Assembly: GCA_937864255.1 (NCBI GenBank)
Contig: CALMIT010000436.1
Location: 1-22,163, forward strand
DNA length: 22,163 bases
Direction: 5' to 3'
From: an uncultured Saprospiraceae bacterium
Lineage (GTDB): Bacteria > Bacteroidota > Bacteroidia > Chitinophagales > Saprospiraceae
Shown: positions 15,189-21,839 of the stretch, in pieces
Layout of the letters: each line of letters begins with the position of its first letter
How positions within the stretch are numbered: position 1 is the first letter of the stretch
The notes under the pieces: generated by a model
Told to the model about the DNA's origin: nothing
Databases searched by the model: none
Seen by the model: the letters and a program-made list of their open reading frames with translations, nothing else
Made by a program: the position numbers and the translations under genes

Positions 15189-16226
15189 ATGGCACAGGAA
15201 ATTTTTGCTAAAGTACGGCAAGTAATTCAAGACATCGAACAAGCCGCTCCAAAAACAAAAGAAGAAATCGAGCAATTCAGGCTGACCTACCTGGGTACGA
15301 AAAATATTTTGAAGCCGCTGATGGGCGAAATCCGCAACATTGCCAACGAACTGAAAAAAGATTTCGGGCAATTGGTCAACGAAGCCAAGCAGGCTGCGGA
15401 AGCAAAATTTGAACAATTGCAGGAAACGCTCGAAGCGTCCGATTCCGGCGCGGCCGCGGCCGACATAGACCTCACAGCGCCTGCCGAGCCTATCGAATTG
15501 GGCAGTCGCCACCCAATCGCCACCACGATGGAGCGCATCATCCGCATTTTTGAAAGGATTGGTTTTGTAGTAGCCGATGATCGCGAGATAGAGGACGACT
15601 GGCACAATTTTACCGCCATGAATACGCCCGAAGACCATCCTGCCCGCGATATGCAGGACACTTATTACCTGAAAAATAGCGCGGAATTGTTGCTGCGTAC
15701 GCACACTTCTTCCGTGCAGGCGCGGGTGATGACGCATCAGAAACCGCCCGTTCGCATCATTGCGCCGGGCAGGGTGTACCGCAACGAAACCATTTCCGCT
15801 CGCTCGCACGCGCAGTTTCACCAGGTGGAAGGTTTGTATGTGGATGAAAATGTGAGCTTCGCAGATTTGAAACAGACGCTGCTTTACTTTGCCAAAGAAA
15901 TGTACGGCGCTGATGTCAGCATTCGTTTGCGACCTTCTTTTTTCCCTTTCACGGAGCCGAGCGCGGAGATGGATGTTTCCTGCTTCATTTGCAATGCAAA
16001 AGGTTGCAATGTGTGTAAATACAGCGGCTGGGTGGAAGTGCTGGGCTGTGGTATGGTGGACCCGCAGGTGCTGGAAAACTGCGGCATTGACAGCGAAAAA
16101 TATACCGGCTTCGCATTCGGCATGGGTATTGAGCGGCAGGCGATGATGCTTTACGGCATCAACGACATCCGCCTCTTTTTTGAAAACGACGTTCGCTTTT
16201 TGAAGCAGTTTACTCCGGTGATTTGA
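15189..16226 (+). CDS. pheS: Phenylalanine--tRNA ligase alpha subunit
   Basis: Charges tRNA-Phe together with PheT in an alpha2beta2 cytoplasmic enzyme. I start at the ATG at 15189 (MAQEIFAKVRQVIQDIE), giving 345 aa, normal length. Seen: an N-terminal coiled-coil tRNA-binding region (1-90), GSRHPIATTMERIIRIF (105-121, motif 1), the phenylalanine-site residues around DDWHNFTAMNTPEDHPARDM (136-155), motif 2 RVYRNETISARSHAQFHQVE (195-214), and motif 3 GFAFGMGIERQAMMLYGI (307-324). A four-cysteine cluster, CFICNAKGCNVC (265-276), looks like a zinc knuckle, as in part of the family. pheT is not adjacent, as is common in this phylum. The gene is followed 2 nt later by the inverted repeat of the GxxExxY cassette, then hisS. 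Confidence 0.97.
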   Translation: MAQEIFAKVRQVIQDIEQAAPKTKEEIEQFRLTYLGTKNILKPLMGEIRNIANELKKDFGQLVNEAKQAAEAKFEQLQETLEASDSGAAAADIDLTAPAEPIELGSRHPIATTMERIIRIFERIGFVVADDREIEDDWHNFTAMNTPEDHPARDMQDTYYLKNSAELLLRTHTSSVQARVMTHQKPPVRIIAPGRVYRNETISARSHAQFHQVEGLYVDENVSFADLKQTLLYFAKEMYGADVSIRLRPSFFPFTEPSAEMDVSCFICNAKGCNVCKYSGWVEVLGCGMVDPQVLENCGIDSEKYTGFAFGMGIERQAMMLYGINDIRLFFENDVRFLKQFTPVI

Positions 16227-16227
16227 G

Positions 16228-16257
16228 ACGCGGATTTTTTAAGATTTTTATGAAATA
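16228..16257 (+). repeat. Left arm of 30-bp imperfect inverted repeat flanking the GxxExxY gene
   Basis: Starts 2 nt past the pheS stop. Aligned without gaps to the reverse complement of 16814-16785, 24 of 30 positions match, including ACGC, GATTTTTATGAA and neighbouring bases. It ends at a second, small palindrome. Confidence 0.7.
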
Positions 16258-16273
16258 ACAAATGGTATTTGTT
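16257..16273. repeat. Short palindrome next to the left repeat arm
   Basis: AACAAAT (16257-16263) and ATTTGTT (16267-16273) pair perfectly around GGT. It could be an operator, a processing hairpin or a part of the cassette end. Confidence 0.5.
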
Positions 16274-16337
16274 CATGAAAACCTCCATTGATCTATGTAG
16301 AAAAAGCGGCTATATTTTTTAAACTAAATCATAAATC

Positions 16338-16760
16338 ATGGAAAACTTTAAACACACCGACTTGACCGAGAAGATCATCCGCAGCGCCTTTGAAGTGTAT
16401 AATTATTTTGGTGGTCCGGGGTTTTTGGAATCGGTTTATGAAAAGGCTCTGGCGATTGAATTGAGGAAAAATAATTTAAAAGTAGATACACAATCTCCCA
16501 TTTCTGTTTTTTACAAAAGTGAATTGGTGGGAGATTTTCGGGCGGACTTGATTGTAAACGATATCGTCATTGTCGAATTGAAATCCGTTTCGGAGATACA
16601 GGAAATACATGAAGTCCAGTTGGTAAATTATCTGCGGGCGACACCCATCGAAGTTGGTTTGCTTTTCAACTTCGGAAATGACGAAAAGCTCCAGATAAAA
16701 AGAAGAGTGTTCAGCAATTGGCGAAAAGTTGAATACGGGCGATTACCGGAAAATGAATAA
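16338..16760 (+). CDS. GxxExxY protein (PD-(D/E)XK-like fold)
   Basis: A 140-aa protein of the GxxExxY family, common and mobile-looking in Bacteroidota and of unknown function. The name-giving motif is present as GFLESVY (28-34). Downstream come DFRADLIVNDIVIVELKSVS (66-85), where Asp70, Glu80 and Lys82 form a D...ExK nuclease-like signature, and EVQLVNYLRATPIEVGLLFNF (92-112), the second hallmark segment. The family is often described as PD-(D/E)XK-like, but activity has not been shown to my knowledge. It starts with an ATG at 16338 and sits alone between pheS and hisS, inside the 30-bp inverted repeat (16228-16257, 16785-16814), so it looks like an inserted cassette. The gene looks intact, with no frameshift. 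Confidence 0.88.
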   Translation: MENFKHTDLTEKIIRSAFEVYNYFGGPGFLESVYEKALAIELRKNNLKVDTQSPISVFYKSELVGDFRADLIVNDIVIVELKSVSEIQEIHEVQLVNYLRATPIEVGLLFNFGNDEKLQIKRRVFSNWRKVEYGRLPENE

Positions 16761-16784
16761 TTCGAGTAAAATTTCAAGGTTTTT

Positions 16785-16814
16785 AAATTCATAAAAATCA
16801 TAACCAATCAGCGT
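16785..16814 (-). repeat. Right arm of 30-bp imperfect inverted repeat flanking the GxxExxY gene
   Basis: Reverse complement of the left arm at 16228-16257 with 24 of 30 matches and no gap. Ends 4 nt before the hisS start codon, so the cassette fills almost the whole pheS-hisS gap. Confidence 0.7.
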
Positions 16815-16818
16815 ATAA

Positions 16819-18162
16819 ATGAAACCATCCATCCCGAAAGGAACCCGCGATTTTTTGCCCGACCAGGTCATCAAGCGCAATTTCATTTTTGATACCATTC
16901 GCCGGGTTTTTATCAAATACGGCTATCTGCCTATCGAAACGCCGGTGATGGAAAACCTTTCTACCCTGACCGGCAAATACGGCGAAGAAGGCGACAGACT
17001 ACTTTTTAAAGTACTCAACAATGGCGATTTTTTGGCGAAAGCCGACGAAGCCGCACTCACCAACCGCGACTCCAACGCGCTTATCGCTTCGATTTCCAAA
17101 CGCGGTTTGCGCTACGACCTGACCGTGCCTTTTGCCCGCTACGTGGTGATGTATCAAAATGATTTGGCTTTCCCTTTCAAGCGCTACGCCATCGCTCCGG
17201 TGTGGCGGGCCGACCGGCCGCAGAAGGGCCGCTATCAGGAATTTTATCCGTGCGATGTGGGCGGGGGGGGGTCGGGTTCGCTGATGTACGAAGCGGAGTT
17301 GGGGCAGATTTATGACGAGGTGTTTGCCAAACTCGGTTTGGAAGTGATCATTAAAATCAACAACAGAAAAGTACTGGCGGGAATGGCGGAGGTGGCGGGC
17401 TGCGCCGACAAATTTATGGACATGACCATCGCCATTGATAAATTGGACAAAATCGGACTGGAGGGTGTGAAAAAAGAAATGCTGGAACGCGGTATCAGCG
17501 AAAGTGCTTTTGAAAAAATAGCTGCGATTTTGAAAACGACAAATCTAGCTGCATTAAAAAATCTGCTCGGACAAAGTGAAACGGGTCTAAAAGGAGTCGA
17601 AGAATTAGAAACCATTCATACTTATTTGGCAAAAAATCCGCTTAAAAACACTCTTGAATTTGACCCCACACTTGCGCGCGGACTCAATTATTACACCGGC
17701 TGTATTTTTGAAGTAAAAGCCAAAAATGCGGAAATGGGCAGCATTGGTGGCGGCGGCCGTTATGACGACCTGACCGGCGTTTTTGGGATGCCCGATATGT
17801 CGGGTGTCGGTATTTCTCTCGGCGCCGAGCGCATTTACGACGTGATGGAAGAGTTGAATCTTTTCCCGGCAAATAATCCCGAAAACCTCGCGGTGCTTTT
17901 AATCGCTTTCGACGAAGCCGCCCATTTATTTGCTTTTGAAAAATTGACCCAACTTCGCGCCGCCGGCATCAATGCCGACCTCTATCCCGAACCTGCCAAA
18001 CTCAAAAAGCAGATGAATTACGCCAATGCCCGCAAAGTTCCTTACGTCATTTTGATCGGCGATAATGAAATGCAAACCGGCAATCTGGCTTTTAAAAATA
18101 TGGAAAGCGGCGAGCAGCAAAGTCTGCCTATCGAGAAGATAATTACTCATTTATTGATGTGA
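16819..18162 (+). CDS. hisS: Histidine--tRNA ligase with an abnormal motif 2 region
   Basis: Charges tRNA-His in the cytoplasm. The 447-aa protein has the full class II layout: PKGTRDFLPDQ (5-15), the ATP/His site segment RYDLTVPFARYV (98-109), motif 2 APVWRADRPQKGRYQEFY (126-143), histidine-specific LARGLNYYTGCIFE (about 285-298), the glycine-rich GSIGGGGRYDDL, motif 3 GVGISLGAERIYDV, and a C-terminal anticodon-binding domain. Right after motif 2 the usual EFYQCDVDVxGS is replaced. Residue 144 is Pro instead of Gln, 148-150 are Gly-Gly-Gly instead of Asp-Val-Val/Ile, 153 is Gly, and 162 is Gly where a hydrophobic residue is usual. The DNA there is a G-rich run (nine G at 17263-17271). Either a sequencing error or true loss is possible; see findings. 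Confidence 0.95.
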   Translation: MKPSIPKGTRDFLPDQVIKRNFIFDTIRRVFIKYGYLPIETPVMENLSTLTGKYGEEGDRLLFKVLNNGDFLAKADEAALTNRDSNALIASISKRGLRYDLTVPFARYVVMYQNDLAFPFKRYAIAPVWRADRPQKGRYQEFYPCDVGGGGSGSLMYEAELGQIYDEVFAKLGLEVIIKINNRKVLAGMAEVAGCADKFMDMTIAIDKLDKIGLEGVKKEMLERGISESAFEKIAAILKTTNLAALKNLLGQSETGLKGVEELETIHTYLAKNPLKNTLEFDPTLARGLNYYTGCIFEVKAKNAEMGSIGGGGRYDDLTGVFGMPDMSGVGISLGAERIYDVMEELNLFPANNPENLAVLLIAFDEAAHLFAFEKLTQLRAAGINADLYPEPAKLKKQMNYANARKVPYVILIGDNEMQTGNLAFKNMESGEQQSLPIEKIITHLLM

Positions 18163-18202
18163 TAATTTGCTGATGTGCTGATTTGATAATGTGAGGATTA
18201 GA
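18155..18202 (+). repeat. Degenerate 8-bp tandem repeat at the end of hisS
   Basis: Five consecutive 8-bp units, TGATGTGA, TAATTTGC, TGATGTGC, TGATTTGA and TAATGTGA (18155-18194), follow the consensus TRATKTGM, then a decayed sixth (GGATTAGA). The first unit contains the hisS stop codon. Confidence 0.75.
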
Positions 18203-18217
18203 TGGTGAATTTTTATT

Positions 18218-18247
18218 CGTCACTCGTCATTCGAGAAAATCGTCATT
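18218..18247 (+). repeat. CGTCAnT short repeats upstream of hutI
   Basis: CGTCACT (18218-18224), CGTCATT (18225-18231) and, after a 9-base spacer, CGTCATT (18241-18247), ending 1 nt before the hutI ATG. Two direct neighbours and one spaced copy; function unknown. Confidence 0.6.
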
Positions 18248-18248
18248 C

Positions 18249-19511
18249 ATGAACTCTCTTTTAATCAAAAACATAAAAAGCCTGGTGCAGGTATGCGAGG
18301 ATGCTTCCGCAGAAAAGCCCCTCAAAGGCGCTGCTATGAAGCACCTGCCCTGCCTCGAAAACGCTTTTCTTTTGATTGAAAATGAAAGAATAAAAGACTT
18401 CGGCGCGATGGAAAACTGTCCCGACCGCGCAGATGAAGTGATTGACGCGACTGGGCGTTTTGTTTTTCCCGCCTGGTGCGATTCGCATACGCACCTCGTT
18501 TTTGCTGCCAGCCGCGAGGAAGAATTTGTCAACCGCATCGAAGGACTTTCTTACGAAGAAATTGCCGCGCGGGGCGGTGGTATCCTGAACTCCGCCCGCA
18601 AATTACAGGCGATGGACGAGGAGTTGCTTTACGAAAAAAGCATGGAACGGCTACAGGAAGTAGCGGGCTTCGGCACCGGCGCTATTGAGATAAAAAGCGG
18701 CTACGGACTCACGGTAGAAAGTGAACTGAAAATGCTGCGCGTCATCCGCCGGCTCAAAGAAAACAGCCGCCTCGCTGTGAAGTCGACTTTCCTGGGCGCA
18801 CATTCCGTGCCGATGGAATACCGGCAAAACCGCGCTGCGTACATTGATTTGATCATCCGTGAAATGTTGCCCAAAATCGCCGGCGAAGGACTGGCGGACT
18901 ACATTGACGTGTTTTGTGAAAAAGTAGCTTTTTCGGTAGCCGAAACCGAACAGATCATCGAAGCCGGAGCGCGTTACGGACTGCCGGCGAAGATTCATAC
19001 CAACCAGTTTTACAGTCTCGGAGGCATCGAAGCCGGCGTGAAACACAAAGCCCGCTCCGTAGATCACCTCGAAGTGCTGACCGAAGAAGAAATCGAAACC
19101 CTGAAAAACTCGGACACGATAGCGACGCTGCTGCCCAGCGCGCCTTTTTTCCTCAATCAGCAACATTATCCGCCGGCGCGAAAAATGCTGGATGCCGGAC
19201 TGCCGGTGGCATTGGCTACTGACTTCAATCCGGGTACCACGCCTTCGGGCAAAATGTCCTTTGTACTTTCGCTCGCCTGCATCAAAATGCGCATGCTGCC
19301 CGCCGAAGCCATCAACGCCGCCACGCTCAACGGCGCATTCGCCATGGATTTGGAAAAAGAGTACGGCAGCATCGCCCGTGGAAAAATAGCCAGCCTTTTT
19401 ATCACGAAAAAAATGCCTTCGATAGCTTACCTGCCTTATGCTTTCGGCAGTGATATGGTGGACAGGGTGATTTTGAGGGGGAAAATATTTTTTTCATTAA
19501 ACAAATTCTAA
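18249..19511 (+). CDS. hutI: Imidazolonepropionase
   Basis: Third step of histidine degradation: hydrolyses imidazolone-5-propionate to N-formimino-L-glutamate; a zinc- or iron-dependent amidohydrolase-fold enzyme in the cytoplasm. The 420-aa length is normal. Seen: the metal motif DSHTH (78-82, His80 and His82), ASREEEFVNRIEGLSYEEIA (87-106), GTGAIEIKSGYGL (142-154), GAHSVP (His185), KIHTNQF (His250), SVDHLE (His273) and ATDFNPGT (Asp325), covering all expected metal and substrate residues. No hutH, hutU or formimino-transferase gene lies beside it in the window, so it is either alone or at the edge of a scattered hut set. It follows hisS by 86 bp that hold tandem repeats and no clear promoter. 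It is convergent with an A+T-rich gene of unknown function. Confidence 0.97.
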   Translation: MNSLLIKNIKSLVQVCEDASAEKPLKGAAMKHLPCLENAFLLIENERIKDFGAMENCPDRADEVIDATGRFVFPAWCDSHTHLVFAASREEEFVNRIEGLSYEEIAARGGGILNSARKLQAMDEELLYEKSMERLQEVAGFGTGAIEIKSGYGLTVESELKMLRVIRRLKENSRLAVKSTFLGAHSVPMEYRQNRAAYIDLIIREMLPKIAGEGLADYIDVFCEKVAFSVAETEQIIEAGARYGLPAKIHTNQFYSLGGIEAGVKHKARSVDHLEVLTEEEIETLKNSDTIATLLPSAPFFLNQQHYPPARKMLDAGLPVALATDFNPGTTPSGKMSFVLSLACIKMRMLPAEAINAATLNGAFAMDLEKEYGSIARGKIASLFITKKMPSIAYLPYAFGSDMVDRVILRGKIFFSLNKF

Positions 19512-19528
19512 GTCGCAAAAGGTTTTAC

Positions 19529-20065
19529 TTATCGAATTGAATCTTTCATTATTAAGTATTTTTCACACTCGGAAGAAAAAAGAATACCCGTTGTTGGGTT
19601 AAATAAGCTAAATATTCTTTGTTTATTAAATACTATGTGGTACAAATTAATTTCTAATTCCTCAATTACATGATCCGGAACAAAGATCAACGAAGACCTA
19701 AGTATCATTTCCGTTGTCGGTTTTAGTAAATTCTGATTATTTAGTAAGAAAGTACTATTTGTCTCAATATTTCCGATTGCATACTTAATATTAAATTTTT
19801 GATCGATGGAAATAATAGTGTCCAATAAGATTAATATACTATCAATTATATTATCTCTTTGAAAAAGACATCTAGCATCTGTGGAGAATTCATATATCCA
19901 TAAGTTGGAATAATTGAATTCATTAAAAACTATTTCTTTCGAGATAAAAAAATCTAAATTTTTAAAATAATGGTTTTTACCATAACAAATATGGAAGTTT
20001 TCAATCCAAAACTTTAAATCAATTCTATCATTAAAGACAATAGATAGTTCAAACTGCTCACTCAT
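19529..20065 (-). CDS. Hypothetical A+T-rich cytoplasmic protein
   Basis: Not recognised. The 178-aa frame starts with ATG at 20065 (MSEQFELSIVFNDRIDLKFW) and has no signal peptide or membrane helix. It is rich in Ile, Asn, Phe and Leu, with alternating strand- and helix-like stretches (IIDSILILLDTIISIDQKFN, then EELEINLYHIVFNKQRIFSL) and a C-terminal part FNPTTGILFSSECEKYLIM. Base composition is clearly lower in G+C than hutI, suggesting transfer. Size and composition are like those of many immunity or antitoxin-type orphan proteins, but no toxin is nearby and I do not propose that as a call. It is convergent with hutI (17-nt gap) and downstream of the two lipoprotein genes, separated from them by 193 bp without a recognisable gene. 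Confidence 0.7.
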   Translation of the reverse strand: MSEQFELSIVFNDRIDLKFWIENFHICYGKNHYFKNLDFFISKEIVFNEFNYSNLWIYEFSTDARCLFQRDNIIDSILILLDTIISIDQKFNIKYAIGNIETNSTFLLNNQNLLKPTTEMILRSSLIFVPDHVIEELEINLYHIVFNKQRIFSLFNPTTGILFSSECEKYLIMKDSIR

Positions 20066-20258
20066 TATTTATCAAATAAGTTTATTATTAAAGTGGTGTT
20101 CAAGAATTAAAAAGAAGCCTGCGTATCTGAGTGGGTATCAAGCTTCAAATATCTTTCAGAAAAATTCAAAAGAATAATAGACTCATAATGGGCTACAATA
20201 TCGCCGTTTTTTAGTAGCTATATGATTCGTGTGTGGATAGGGAAGCCCCTTGGGAGAA

Positions 20259-21017
20259 TTAATTAATCTTTTCTCCCTCTATTTCTTCGGGGCTACTGTA
20301 GCAAGGGCGATTGGCTTTCTCCTTTAATGCGTCCTTCCCTGTATAAAATTCTTCTGTTTTCTTCAGTTCATTTTCCAAATCAAGCGTACAAAAATCTACT
20401 CTCTCCAGTCTGTTTTTCCTTTTCACATAGGCGAAAATCGGGTGCCGAAATCTTTTTTGGCTATTTTCCTCCGAAAGATTCAGTTCGTCAAAAAATTTGG
20501 ATTCTATTTCCATACCATGAAAAATAACCAAATCACCTTCTTCTGCTACGGTTAAATATCTTCCAGTATCTGCAATATGGTAAGAAATAGTGCCTGGGAT
20601 AAGTTTACCATTCTGATCATATTCACTAATCATTATTATTCCAGCACAATTGCGCAAATAACCAATGCTATCTCTTCTAAATAAGGCCCACTTGAGATCG
20701 AAGTGGTTATTCATTGAATAAACACCAATATTTAGAGTATCTTTTGGTGATACGTTTGTAAGTTTAACAATATAATACTTATCCTTCCATTCTTTATAAG
20801 GAAATCCGCTTTTAGGCTCTTGAAATTCGGAAAGGAGTACCAAAGAGTCTATCATTTCCGAAGCTCTGTCATATTCGAACGGACCCAGTAGTTCCATATC
20901 AAGAGGATACTCTGCAAAATGCTTCTCACATTCTTGATCCACCTGCACTGGTACTTGTTTTTCTTTGCAGGCGATGAAACAGGATAGGAAGATGATTATT
21001 TTTAAAAAAGTCTTCAT
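20259..21017 (-). CDS. Lipoprotein, second of a tandem paralogous pair
   Basis: I start at the ATG at 21017 (MKTFLKIIIFLSCFIAC), giving 252 aa; the open frame runs on to 21104, but that part overlaps the upstream gene. The signal ends in the lipobox CFIAC (Cys17), so the protein is probably lipid-anchored in the envelope. The rest looks like a soluble, strand-rich domain. It shares order and motifs with the upstream gene at 21025-21783: EYPLDMELLGPFEYD here against EYPFDLEIFGPYNCD there, HPIFAY..K.KNRLE against HPYFLF..KNKFE, and ELKKTEEFY against ELKKTYEFY. Both are 252 aa. The function is unknown. Spacing from the upstream gene is 7 nt, so the two form an operon. No homologous family is recognised by eye. 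Confidence 0.8.
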   Translation of the reverse strand: MKTFLKIIIFLSCFIACKEKQVPVQVDQECEKHFAEYPLDMELLGPFEYDRASEMIDSLVLLSEFQEPKSGFPYKEWKDKYYIVKLTNVSPKDTLNIGVYSMNNHFDLKWALFRRDSIGYLRNCAGIIMISEYDQNGKLIPGTISYHIADTGRYLTVAEEGDLVIFHGMEIESKFFDELNLSEENSQKRFRHPIFAYVKRKNRLERVDFCTLDLENELKKTEEFYTGKDALKEKANRPCYSSPEEIEGEKIN

Positions 21018-21024
21018 GATAGTT

Positions 21025-21783
21025 TTATTCTTTGAATCTATTTTTTTTAAAAAGTTCCGGTTTGTCTTTGTAGAATTCATAAGTTTTTTTGAGCTCTTGT
21101 TCAAAGAGCTGGTAATCGCCTTTTTCGAATTTATTTTTATTCTTTTTAAAAAGAAAGTAAGGATGTCCTAAAAAATAAACATAAGAGAAAACATGAGGGT
21201 ATTTATCATGAAGATATTGAAAATCAGTGTTTTCATTTAAGCTATCAGTGTAATTTGACTGAAACTCTTCATAGAAATAAGTTATAACACAGTAATCAAA
21301 TTCATCAAACGCGCCTTTTTCTTCCCGAAAAATAAAGCTGTATCTATTTTCACCAGAACAAACTGTATCATAAACTATAGGGGCCCATTCATTACTATTT
21401 CCACTATTCACATTGTCATATCTTAAAAATCCAAAACTATCGAATCTGAAATATGTTTGTAATAGAGTAATTCCTAACCAAGGTTCTTCTCTGCCAAAAA
21501 TTATATCATCTTTACCTTTATTTTCAAATTTGGAAACATAAACTTCTCCTTTTGCTTCCAAAATTGAATTGGAATTTAGCACTTCCCACATTTCATTATC
21601 TAAAGGAGCCAAAAAAACCGAATCGAATATTTCTTCTATTTCATCACAATTATATGGTCCAAATATCTCGAGATCAAAAGGATATTCATGCCCCATGATA
21701 TACGGTTGTTTTTCTTCCTTACACGAAAAAAGAAGAAGCATAAAAAAGCACAGTCGGCAAGTTTTTATAAAATCCATTTTCAT
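21025..21783 (-). CDS. Lipoprotein, first of a tandem paralogous pair
   Basis: A 252-aa protein starting at the ATG at 21783 (MKMDFIKTCRLCFFMLLLFSC); the Met at residue 3 (21777) is an alternative. The signal ends in LLLFSC, giving Cys21 as the lipid site. The mature part begins EEKQPYIMGHEYPFDLEIFG and contains WLGITLLQTYFRFDSFGFLR and YDTVCSGENRYSFIFREEKG, with a basic C-terminus (FEQELKKTYEFYKDKPELFK). It is a paralogue of the downstream gene, so a local duplication is likely, but the middle parts have diverged strongly. Base composition is A+T rich. It is divergent from the class IV aminotransferase gene (56 bp between starts), with no clear -7 box on this strand. Confidence 0.8.
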   Translation of the reverse strand: MKMDFIKTCRLCFFMLLLFSCKEEKQPYIMGHEYPFDLEIFGPYNCDEIEEIFDSVFLAPLDNEMWEVLNSNSILEAKGEVYVSKFENKGKDDIIFGREEPWLGITLLQTYFRFDSFGFLRYDNVNSGNSNEWAPIVYDTVCSGENRYSFIFREEKGAFDEFDYCVITYFYEEFQSNYTDSLNENTDFQYLHDKYPHVFSYVYFLGHPYFLFKKNKNKFEKGDYQLFEQELKKTYEFYKDKPELFKKNRFKE

Positions 21784-21839
21784 TCGCGATTTGTGAATCT
21801 GTATTTCTGCTTATTTTCAAGCCAAAATAACTAAAATCT

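Noticed and set aside
20107..20217. A minus-strand 36-codon open frame (LLKNGDIVAHYESIILLNF and onward) between the lipoprotein genes and the 178-aa gene.
   Set aside because: It has no start codon and is bounded by stops on both sides. Short open frames are common in A+T-rich DNA, so a gene remnant is possible but not supported.
21018..21104. Longer N-terminus of the second lipoprotein, overlapping the upstream gene.
   Set aside because: The ATG at 21017 is directly followed by a normal lipoprotein signal; the longer form would bury it behind a Lys/Asn-rich stretch.
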